Positions 38,101-43,045 of a DNA stretch of 64,000 nt are shown here, one piece after another. The stretch lies in assembly GCF_001315015.1 (NCBI RefSeq), contig NZ_CP012916.1, positions 212,001 through 276,000 of the forward strand, written 5' to 3'. Source of the stretch: Azospirillum brasilense (GTDB lineage Bacteria > Pseudomonadota > Alphaproteobacteria > Azospirillales > Azospirillaceae). Both the position numbers and the translations under genes were made by a program. The first letter of the stretch is position 1, and each line of letters starts with the position of its first letter. Below the pieces are notes generated by a model. The model was given only the letters and a program-made list of their open reading frames with translations. It did not search any database and was not told the DNA's origin.

Positions 38101-38843
38101 TCCTGGGCGGTGGCACCGGCGGATCGAGCGGTTCCGGGTTGAGCGGCGTCGTCAGCGGCGGCAGCGGCCTGGGCAGCGGCGGTCTCGGCGGCGGCGTTGG
38201 CAGCGGTTCGGGGTTGGGCGGTTCAGGCTTGGGCGGGACCGCATCGGGCGGAATTGGCGCCGGTGTCGGGTTCGGTGGAGTCCCGGCGGGCGGCGGTCCG
38301 GGCGTGGGCCTCGGCACAGGCGGAACGGCGGCCGGCGGCCCGGCGACGGGCACCGGAACGGGCAATGGCGGTGTCAGCGGTCCGGTCGGTGTGCCTGGAG
38401 CGGCGTCTGGCGGCACGCCGGGCGGCAGCACGGCCCCCGGCGGCCCCAGCACCGCAACCGGCGGGTTCGGCGGCGCACCGGGCAATCGGCCCGGCGGCCC
38501 GACGGGGCCCGGATCCACGATTGAGAACGCGCCGGCCAACCGGCCCGCCGATCAGGGTGGACCGCAAGGGCAGCCACAGGGACAGCTACAGGGACAGCCA
38601 CAAGGGCAAGGCCAGCCGCCAGCCGGCGATGCGCCGGCGGGTGGCGATCCGGGCAACGCTCCGGCCGGCGCGGACGGTTCGGGGCAGGCCCCCGGACCGC
38701 GCGCCGACCTCGACGGATCTCCGCTGGCCCGCCCGGCCTTCTCCCGTCAGGTCGCCCAGATCCATGGCGCTGCCGACGCCCAGACGGCGGCTCTGCTCGC
38801 CGCGCTCACCTCACATGTCCCGCCGGGAAGTCGGGCGGCCTAG
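26169..38843 (+). CDS. Giant repeat surface protein with LEPR motif, DUF4347, beta-helix, cadherin/Ig domains
   Basis: About 4,224 residues (start 26169 or 26172, GGAGA upstream). Near residue 32 is an ALEPRFMFDAAGA motif, typical of giant alphaproteobacterial surface proteins with no classical signal peptide. Residues about 113-278 are a DUF4347 domain with His170 (VVSHGG) and Cys213 (FYACN). Residues about 282-650 resemble a right-handed beta-helix; about 657-1540 hold Ig/cadherin-like domains. Thirteen 100-residue Ig-like repeats fill 1543-2842. Two AWDQTSGTAG-type domains and several bacterial Ig domains follow to about 3854. The tail is proline-, then glycine/serine-, then glutamine-rich. 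No RTX calcium nonapeptides are seen. TolC/HlyD genes follow directly, so export by them is likely. A role in adhesion or matrix is inferred. Confidence 0.85.
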   Translation: MMARKRGSNGNGVTGRSGKTHKPSSSMFAMALEPRFMFDAAGAVTVAEVHHQPDQPAPGDKGAAKAADADKLVDWAIKESTVPAASSSPAASTPSPTEPAAVTARLAGLQGAARSVVFVDTSVSDYQTLLKDIAPDAKVVLLDPQQEALGQMAKALSGMSGLDSVQVVSHGGEGHLYMAGRVYWTAGLDNRAADFQTIGAALRPGGDILFYACNVGAGEAGKEFVETVHRLTGADVAASSDDTGSGAGKNWTLEVKSGSIEASNPFAATSMEAFSGTMADLVVTSATGGASVSGSLSHAIVGATDGQVILFSPTLVGSKVRIGDATNTALQVITDKGLTINGDVDGDGIADIVLSGDNNNDNVTDTSDYRGIHMNASGFTLNLKNLTFERFYNGGPALQGVVWAQAGTLNIEGVTFRYNYGTAVTAYAAATLSIKNSSFLDGMGTGTSTNYFAAIRSVASSLVVDNTVIANNSYASTYNDANLLGGMIVISPSTGQTAAAFDAKIRNTTIVNNVTSNTPTNNPQSSGHATAGISVYGASANAGSKLLVTNTIIAGNSGNHKGVALTDPNSIKITSGASANVALTDVNNYMGTIGGTATFHDAANRDYRPAATATSFINAGNGTTVANTGGNYDIRGMDRIRDGALDLGAYEVHWNVGEPSVDLNGVGAGTGESVSTSTPASGVLIASNAVLTQTDSDTRLLGATITLSGTSDGAAEMLSMLSASVATARGYGISVTGNDTTTITLRGAADLADYQAVVRLIQYKNTAGSFTTGTRTATVTVNDGETTSTARTSSITLNAGGSDTTPPTVSSIAVSGTPAANASSVSYTVTFSEGVTGVDAADFTLATTGTANGTIGTVTQVSSSVYTVTVTGVTGTGTLGLNLKGSGTGIKDTANNDITAGFTGSTHTVDRDAPVFTSSATPSVPENTTAVVTLAATDSNGPVTYSLVGGADQASFSLSGAALTFATAPDYESPTDSDGNNVYVVIVRATDANGNTTDQTISVTVTDVNEASPSAAPVVSGLSILDLKMYVTDGDDFTGGANDSATAVPVGVPGSVDYQAYASFDMDVEFLSGTAARITLVVPPTGFNTQGGNFTFSFTFENGPNGSLGSFTQVTKNLTSSSANFANESQIVGSVNGKVFSFYVPGTFAPTGQGVAVGDKLVFDIVMSVQPSETLSYTAGSGAQVIDQGTAAAVTDSDSTTFNGGNLTVAVDGVTANDVLGIRNQGTGAGQIGVSGSNVTYGGSVIGTVAGGNGADLIITFNANADAAAVSALMANITYATTSTANSSRLVSFTVTDDTGNTSLPGFVGVSVAAGDTTAPAVNSIAVSGTPAANASSITYTVTFSEGVSGVDAADFTLATTGTASGTIGTVTQVSASVYTVSVTGISGAGTLGLNLKGTGTGIKDTANNDIAAGFTGGTHTVDQVAPTFDVAAATSSITNTGFTLSASLNEAGTIYYVLVPRNATAPTAAEVETGTASGGGTALKSGSLSASSAPFDGSGSITGLTVGTAYDLYVVAKDSAGNLMSAPVKVSVTTTGGATNGAPVNSVVPTVTGTATVGNTLSGGSGTWSDPDGDSLSYSYQWYRADDVNGTNAASISGATSSNYTLTTSDAHKYLRVVVTANDGNSNTTTAYSAYTAILNSAPVNGAVPTVTGTATVGNALSTTNGTWSDPDGDGRSYSYQWYRADDVNGTNAASISGATGSNYTLTASDAHKYLRVVVTANDGKGGTPTASSGYTEILNSAPVNSAVPTVTGTATVGNALSTTNGTWSDPDGDGRSYSYQWYRADDVNGTNAASISGATGSSYTLTASDAHKYLRVVVTANDGKGGTPTASSGYTEILNSAPVNSAVPTVTGTATVGNALSTTNGTWSDPDGDGRSYSYQWYRADDVNGTNAASISGATSSSYTLTASDAHKYLRVVVTANDGKGGTPTASSGYTEILNSAPVNSAVPTVTGTATVGNALSTTNGTWSDPDGDGRSYSYQWYRADDVNGTNAASISGATSSSYTLTASDAHKYLRVVVTANDGKGGTPTASSGYTEILNSAPVNSAVPTVTGTATVGNALSTTNGTWSDPDGDGRSYSYQWYRADDVNGTNAASIAGATSSNYTLTASDAHKYLRVVVTANDGKGGTPTASSGYTEILNSAPVNSAVPTVTGTATVGNALSTTNGTWSDPDGDGRSYSYQWYRADDVNGTNAASIAGATSSNYTLTASDAHKYLRVVVTANDGKGGTPTASSGYTEILNSAPVNGAVPTVTGTATVGNALSTTNGTWSDPDGDGRSYSYQWYRADDVNGTNAASISGAISSSYTLTTSDAHKYLRVVVTANDGKGGTQTASSGYTEILNSAPVNSAVPTVTGTATVGNALSTTNGTWSDPDGDGRSYSYQWYRADDVNGTNAASISGATSSSYTLTASDAHKYLRVVVTANDGKGGTPTASSGYTEILNSAPVNSAVPTVTGTATVGNALSTTNGTWSDPDGDGRSYSYQWYRADDVNGTNAASISGATSSSYTLTASDAHKYLRVVVTANDGKGGTPTASSGYTEILNSAPVNSAVPTVTGTATVGNALSTTNGTWSDPDGDGRSYSYQWYRADDVNGTNAASIAGATSSNYTLTASDAHKYLRVVVTANDGKGGTPTASSGYTEILNSAPVNGAVPTVTGTATVGNALSTTNGTWSDPDGDGRSYSYQWYRADDVNGTNAASISGAISSSYTLTTSDAHKYLRVVVTANDGKGGTPTASSGYTEILNSAPVNSAVPTVTGTATVGNALSTTNGTWSDPDGDGRSYSYQWYRADDVNGTNAASISGAISSSYTLTTSDAHKYLRVVVTANDGKGGTQTASSGYTEILNSAPVLSTDARSLTAIEEDATGNNGDTVAAILASAGTATDVDGNALGIAITAIDSSNGTWQYKSGAGTWTTITGVSGASALLLAGTDRVRFVPNADYNGSVVNGITFKAWDQTSGTAGTTVGNDTTANGGLGAGGQFSVASATVDIEVAAVNDAPVLTDSVLTLPSVAQAAGAPNGAVGVAVSSLVALGANVSDVDSGAVTGIALVGLDNSEGGIWYYSTDGGTSWTAVGTVNDSGNALLLRTTDRLYYQPTGANAGILSAAITFRAWDQTSGTAGTKVATAGGGGISAFSAATDTASLSITPAALGSAVTLAPASDTGNSNTDNITKASSVTFNGSGANANANTTVRLYANGSLVATTAADASGAYSFTGVDVSGLSGAVDFTVRQVIAGMESADSAVRTVTFDRTAPTVSITTVTGDNVLNAAESAVPQTVAGTTTGVEDGQTVTVTLNGKTYSTTVTNNAWSLSIPSADLLALPDGGAYTITADLADVAGNAAVQATRSVSVDRTPPTLAIATVAGDNVLNAADSAVGQTVSGVTNGVEDGQTITVMLNGKSYSTTVTNNRWSLTVPSGDLLALTDGANYTVTASLTDAAGNPTQATRNVSVDRTPPSVVSVTPPPARTYLPGETVSFFVQLSEASIINGGSPVLELAVGSEIRNAVYNAAGSTGTLLRFDYVVPVGDRAPQGIAVLGLALNGSIVTDAAQGPLVTALKGVGDTSQVRIDTPIPAKPVGTALSGLSDSGMSATDRLTNVTRPTLSGTAEANATVTVLVDGKAVGTAVADENGFWVHRLQTALSDGTHSITTTATNRFGIVSDPSDALAVVIDTAVPVAPAPSVTSATVAGAAAGERISGIATPSLAGTTEAGSTVNVLVDGKVAGTALADANGAWTFQFTAALADGTHSLQVQATDKAGNVSSLSAVTTLTIDTTPPLAPTVTLNTTVGSTPVVQGTAEANSLVTVTINGQAVGTARASAAGAWQLALAGDLSVGSYVIAAKASDAVGNTGSAGTTTYSVAPPPPPPAVVVASTGNTTTAASSSNFAVATAAGTGTTQTTGPTLGTAPTLPSLQMSSDAGRVITSSSIGNGSGTGNGNSSTDAGRSITIGNLGNSSSSDAGRSITISAMGGAPSGGGTASSSSGVLGGGTGGSSGSGLSGVVSGGSGLGSGGLGGGVGSGSGLGGSGLGGTASGGIGAGVGFGGVPAGGGPGVGLGTGGTAAGGPATGTGTGNGGVSGPVGVPGAASGGTPGGSTAPGGPSTATGGFGGAPGNRPGGPTGPGSTIENAPANRPADQGGPQGQPQGQLQGQPQGQGQPPAGDAPAGGDPGNAPAGADGSGQAPGPRADLDGSPLARPAFSRQVAQIHGAADAQTAALLAALTSHVPPGSRAA
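30795..34694 (+). repeat. Thirteen tandem 300-bp repeats encoding Ig-like domains
   Basis: Units begin at 30795 and every 300 bases after, ending at 34694; each starts with codons for APVN and encodes 100 residues with the core YSYQWYRADDVNGTNAAS and DAHKYLRVVVTANDG. Period is exact, with no indel. Unit 1 is clearly divergent, unit 2 slightly, and units 3-13 are nearly identical at the DNA level, including third codon positions. Variants (SISGATSS, SIAGATSS, SISGAISS) recur in a block order, indicating multi-unit duplication. Confidence 0.95.
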
Positions 38844-38910
38844 AGCCGCCCGTGCCCCCACGCCTTCTTCCCAGCCTAAGCTTTTCTTCCCAAATGGATT
38901 GCCGACGAGA

Positions 38911-40761
38911 ATGACCCGGTTCCCTTCCTCCCTCCGGCCGCGGGGCCACAAGGCCCGCGCGTCCTTCGCCCTGGTTGCCGCAGCCCTGCTCGCCAGCGGA
39001 TGTTCCGTCAGCCCGAAGCCTTTGACGGATGACGAGAACGTGTCCCGCCTGCGCGAGGACATGTCGGTCATCATGGCGCCGCAGGAGCCGATCACCGGTC
39101 CGGTGTCAATGCACGAGGCGATGGCGCGGGCCATCAAATACAACCTCGACGAGCGCGTGAAGCTGATGGAGATGGCGGTCGCCAACCAGCAGCTCGACCT
39201 GTCGCGGTTCGACATGCTGCCGCGTCTCGTGGCGGGGGCCGGCTACACCGGACGCAACAATGAATCCGGATCGGAAAGCCTCAACCTCGCCACGGGCCGC
39301 CGCACGGGCGAGAGCACCACGGCCACGGACCGGCACCGCCGGACCGCCGATCTGGGCTTCACCTGGAACATTCTCGATTTCGGCGTCAGCTATCTGCGCG
39401 CCCGCCAGAACTCCAACCTCGTCCTGATCGCCGACGAGCGCCGCCGCCGCGTTGTCCAGGGCATCCTGCAGGACGTTCGCACCTCCTATTGGCGCGCGGT
39501 CGCGGCGGAGCGTCTGCTGAAGCGGATCGAACCGCTGGAGAAGCGCATCGAGGCGGCGCGCAAGAACGCGAACGCCCTGGAGGCCCAGCGCGTCCAGGCT
39601 CCGTTGCAGACCCTGTCCTACCAGCGCGCGCTGGTCGACACGCTGCGCCAGCTCCAGACCCTGCGGCGCGAGCTGGTGGCCTCCAAGTCGCAGCTTGGCG
39701 CGTTGATGGGCCTGCCGCCGGGCGAGACCTTCACCCTTCAGATGCCGCCGGACGTCACCGGCAAGGACGTCCCGGTAATCACCGCCTCGGTCGACGCCCT
39801 GGAAACCTACGCGCTCCTGAACCGTCCGGAGCTGCTGGAGGAGTCCTACAACGCCCGCATCACCGCCGACGAGACGCGCCGCGCCCTGCTGAAGCTGCTG
39901 CCGGGCATCGACCTGAACGCCGGCCTGCATTTCGACAGCAACAGCTTCCTGCTGAACCAGCGCTGGGCCGATTACGGGGCGCGGGTGTCGTGGAACATCC
40001 TGTCCCTGGCCTCGGCCCCGGACACCCATGCCTTCTCCAAGGCGCAGGAGGAGCTGGTTGCCTTCCGCCGTCAGGCGCTGAGCGTGGCGGTGCTGAGCCA
40101 GGTGCGCGTGGCGGTGGTTCAGTTCCGCGAGCTGTCGCAGGAGTTCTCGCTCAACGCCGATCAGGCGGCGATCGACCGCCGCATCCGGCAGCAGTATGTC
40201 AACAGCAGCACGGTCGGCCAGCAGGGCGACATGAGCGTGATCCAGGCCGAGGTGTCGGAACTCGTCTCCGATCTGCGGCGTGATCTCGTCTACGCCGACC
40301 TGCAGAACGCCTACGCCCGCGTCATGGTGTCGGCGGGCGTCGATCCGATGCCGGAGGCCGTCCCGTCCCAGGATCTGACGACGCTCCGTCAGGCCGTGTC
40401 CGACGGGCTGGGCGCCTGGCAGCAGAAGGCCGGCGGCACGGCACGCCTCCAGGATCTTCTGGTTCCCGCCGCCACGACCTCGGAGAAGGCTCCGGGGGAG
40501 AAGGCTCCGGTTGAAAAGGCGGCCGAGCCGATGGACGAACCGAAGGCCGTCCCGGTCGCCGCGCGCGGCGAGGAGCCGGCAGAGCGCAAAGCCGCAGTGC
40601 CGGAGCGTGTGACGGTGGCCGAACTGCCGCAGCAACCGGCCGCGTCCATGGCCACGCCGTTGACGGTGTCCTACAGCCCGTCCACCCGGACGGAGCCGGT
40701 CAAGGTCTATTCGGTGCCGTCGAGCGCGCTGGCCCCGATGGGGCGTGCCTCCGCGCGTTGA
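38911..40761 (+). CDS. TolC-family outer membrane efflux/export channel, lipoprotein
   Basis: 616 residues from the ATG at 38911. A lipoprotein signal ends in the lipobox LASGC, with the lipid-carrying Cys31. The body has the two long TolC coiled-coil halves (for example RIEPLEKRIEAARKNANALE and a second around FRELSQEFSLNADQAAIDRR). A proline/lysine/alanine-rich extension of about 95 residues closes the protein (KAPGEKAPVEKAAEP). It begins 67 bases after the giant gene stop and precedes the HlyD-type genes, so it should be the outer-membrane exit for the giant protein. Confidence 0.88.
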   Translation: MTRFPSSLRPRGHKARASFALVAAALLASGCSVSPKPLTDDENVSRLREDMSVIMAPQEPITGPVSMHEAMARAIKYNLDERVKLMEMAVANQQLDLSRFDMLPRLVAGAGYTGRNNESGSESLNLATGRRTGESTTATDRHRRTADLGFTWNILDFGVSYLRARQNSNLVLIADERRRRVVQGILQDVRTSYWRAVAAERLLKRIEPLEKRIEAARKNANALEAQRVQAPLQTLSYQRALVDTLRQLQTLRRELVASKSQLGALMGLPPGETFTLQMPPDVTGKDVPVITASVDALETYALLNRPELLEESYNARITADETRRALLKLLPGIDLNAGLHFDSNSFLLNQRWADYGARVSWNILSLASAPDTHAFSKAQEELVAFRRQALSVAVLSQVRVAVVQFRELSQEFSLNADQAAIDRRIRQQYVNSSTVGQQGDMSVIQAEVSELVSDLRRDLVYADLQNAYARVMVSAGVDPMPEAVPSQDLTTLRQAVSDGLGAWQQKAGGTARLQDLLVPAATTSEKAPGEKAPVEKAAEPMDEPKAVPVAARGEEPAERKAAVPERVTVAELPQQPAASMATPLTVSYSPSTRTEPVKVYSVPSSALAPMGRASAR

Positions 40762-40881
40762 TGCCGACGGGGTGGCGCACCCGCGCCGCCCCCTTTCGGC
40801 TGTGCCGGCGCCTGGTGCTGAAACAAATAAGCGTACAGGACCACTTGCCGATCCTGGATCGTTGCGCTTCCGGAGCAAAGG

Positions 40882-41688
40882 GTGCAGAAAATCTCTGCCA
40901 TGATGTGCCGCTTTCGCCCCTCACGCTTCTTCGCCGCGCTGTCTATCGCGCTGCTTCCCCTGCCGCTTGCCGCCGCCGACCCGGCGCCGGCCCCCGAAGG
41001 CGGGGTGCGCGCGCTGATCGAGGCGCGGCAGCACGCTGTCCTGTCCAGCGAGATCGCTGGGCGCATCGGGCGCATCACCGTGGAGGCGGGTCAGTCCTTC
41101 AAGGCGGGGCAGACGCTCATCGCGTTCGATTGCAGCCATTATCAGGCGGCGGTCGATGCGGCCCGCGCCAATCTGCGGGCCGCCGACGTCACAGTGCGGC
41201 AGAGCCGCCGGCTGGAGCAGTTGAAGTCCATCGGCGGCGCCGAGGTCGAGATGGCCGAGGTCAAGGCCGAGGCCGCCCGCGCCGATCTGCGCAAGGCGGA
41301 GATCGAGGTCCGCCGCTGCGACGTGAAGGCGCCCTTCGATGGCAAGGTGGTGGAGCAGCGGATTCGCGAGCATGAGTCGGTCCCCGCCGGGACGGCTCTG
41401 CTGGAAGTCCTCTCCGACCGCGATCTGCGGGTGGAGTTGATTGTTCCGTCGTCCTGGCTGGTCTGGCTGAAGCCCGGCCAGCGGTTCGAGTTGCGCATCG
41501 ACGAGACGGGCGAGGCTCTGGACGGCGAGGTCACCCTGATCGGTGCCCGAGTCGACCCGGTCAGCCAATCGCTGAAGGTGACGGGCAAGCTGCTGGCCGA
41601 CAAGCAGGGCAACGCCCCGAATCTGGTCGCCGGTATGAGCGGAACCGCCCGCTTCAACCCGGCGGAGGAGGCCAAAGGTGCCCGATGA
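40882..41688 (+). CDS. HlyD/RND-type periplasmic adaptor protein
   Basis: 268 residues. The GTG at 40882 has GGAG six bases upstream; an ATG at 40900 is an alternative. A signal peptide (FFAALSIALLPLPLAAA) leads to a barrel-sandwich lipoyl domain (VLSSEIAGRIGRITVEAGQ), a short hairpin (LEQLKSIGGAEVEMAEVKAE), the second lipoyl half (CDVKAPFDGKVVEQ) and a beta-barrel. It is smaller than most adaptors. It would connect the TolC channel to an inner-membrane part. The next gene starts inside its last codons at 41678. Confidence 0.87.
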   Translation: MQKISAMMCRFRPSRFFAALSIALLPLPLAAADPAPAPEGGVRALIEARQHAVLSSEIAGRIGRITVEAGQSFKAGQTLIAFDCSHYQAAVDAARANLRAADVTVRQSRRLEQLKSIGGAEVEMAEVKAEAARADLRKAEIEVRRCDVKAPFDGKVVEQRIREHESVPAGTALLEVLSDRDLRVELIVPSSWLVWLKPGQRFELRIDETGEALDGEVTLIGARVDPVSQSLKVTGKLLADKQGNAPNLVAGMSGTARFNPAEEAKGAR

Positions 41689-43042
41689 CGTCAAATCCAT
41701 CCGGATGGAAGCGACCAACCCGCTGAACAGCCTCCTGCTCCTCCTGAACCTGCAGCAGGAGGCCCGGCAGGCCCAGACTCCAGAGGCGCTGCGCTTTCTC
41801 CTGGTGAACCAGACGCGGCGGATGATCGCCTACCAGCAGGCGGTCTTCCTGACCGTCGCGCCGTCGGGCAAGGCGCGGCTTGAGGCGGTGTCCAACGTCG
41901 CCGTTCCGGAACGCGACGCCCCATTCACCCGCTGGCTGGAGGCCGCGGCTTCGGCCATCGCCGCTGGAGCGGAGGCGCGCAACCTGCACGGCATTGCCCC
42001 TACGGAGGTGCCGCCCGCGCTGGCCCGCGACTGGGGGCAGTGGGGACCGGCGCAGGCGCTGTGGGTGCCCTTGCCAGGGCTTGACGGCACCGTCACGGCG
42101 GTCTTGTGGCTCGCCCGCGACGACGCGTGGACGGACGGGGAGAAGGTGCTTCTCGGGCAGCTCTCCGGCGGCTATGGACACGCCTGGTGGGCGCTGACTC
42201 ACGCCGGACGCCGATCCGGAGTCCGCACACGCAAGGGGATATGGGCGCTGGCGGTGGTGGCGGTTCTGGCAGCCGTTCTGGCCATTCCCGTTCCGCAATC
42301 GACGCTGGCTCCGGCGGAGGTGGCGCCGCGCGACCCGCTGATCGTCAGCGCACCGCTGGAAGGCGTGATCGAACGCTTCCACGTCCAGCCGAACGAGCCG
42401 GTGACCACCGGCCAGCCTCTGTTGAGTTTCGAATCGTCGGTTCTGAAAAGCCGCCTCGAGGTCGCGCGCAAGGCGCTGGCCTCGGCGGAGGCCGAGTTGC
42501 TGACAGCGTCCCAGGGGGCTTTCACCGATCCGCTGAGCAAGGCGCGCATCGCCCAGTTGAAGACCCAGGTGGAACTGCGCCGGGCGGAAATGGACTTCGC
42601 ACGAGACCTGATGGACCGCGTCACCGTGAAAGCGGAGCGGACGGGCATTGCGGTCTTCACCGACGCCAACGACTGGCTGGGCAAGCCGGTGGCGGTGGGC
42701 GAGCGCATCCTGACCCTGGCCGATCCGCAAGCCGCCGAGGTGGACGTGCATGTGCCGGTCAACGACGCGATCGTGCTCCAGGAGGGGGCGGAGGTCAGCC
42801 TCTATCTGAACGTCGATCCGCTGCGTCCGCTGCGCGCCACGGTGTCCCATGCCAGCTATGAACCGGGGCTGACCCCAGGCGGCGTCCTGGCCTACCGCGT
42901 CCGCGCCGATCTGGCGCCGGACCAGCCGACGCCGCGCATCGGGCTGCGCGGCACCGCCAAGATCCAGGGTGAGCGGGTCCCGCTGGCCTTCTACCTCTTC
43001 CGCCGCCCGCTGGCGGCGCTGCGCCAGACCGTGGGGCTCTGA
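41678..43042 (+). CDS. Inner-membrane HlyD-type protein with cytoplasmic GAF-like domain
   Basis: 454 residues; GGAGGAGG seven bases before the GTG at 41678 decides the start, overlapping the previous gene by 11 bases. Residues about 15-170 look like a GAF-type domain (RRMIAYQQAVFLTVAPSGKARLEAVSNVAV cut here to its outline: a strand-rich sensor ending in LGQLSGGYGHAW). One membrane helix lies at about 187-205. The rest is a HlyD body: lipoyl half VSAPLEGVIERFHVQPNE, a coiled hairpin, and a beta domain ending YLFRRPLAALRQTVGL. A sensor-like domain on the cytoplasmic side of an adaptor is unusual and may gate export. Confidence 0.8.
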   Translation: MPDDVKSIRMEATNPLNSLLLLLNLQQEARQAQTPEALRFLLVNQTRRMIAYQQAVFLTVAPSGKARLEAVSNVAVPERDAPFTRWLEAAASAIAAGAEARNLHGIAPTEVPPALARDWGQWGPAQALWVPLPGLDGTVTAVLWLARDDAWTDGEKVLLGQLSGGYGHAWWALTHAGRRSGVRTRKGIWALAVVAVLAAVLAIPVPQSTLAPAEVAPRDPLIVSAPLEGVIERFHVQPNEPVTTGQPLLSFESSVLKSRLEVARKALASAEAELLTASQGAFTDPLSKARIAQLKTQVELRRAEMDFARDLMDRVTVKAERTGIAVFTDANDWLGKPVAVGERILTLADPQAAEVDVHVPVNDAIVLQEGAEVSLYLNVDPLRPLRATVSHASYEPGLTPGGVLAYRVRADLAPDQPTPRIGLRGTAKIQGERVPLAFYLFRRPLAALRQTVGL

Positions 43043-43045
43043 GCC

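Noticed and set aside
26169..38843. Classical RTX type I secretion substrate
   Set aside because: I see no GGxGxDxLx nonapeptide series, and no ABC transporter gene accompanies the TolC/HlyD genes.
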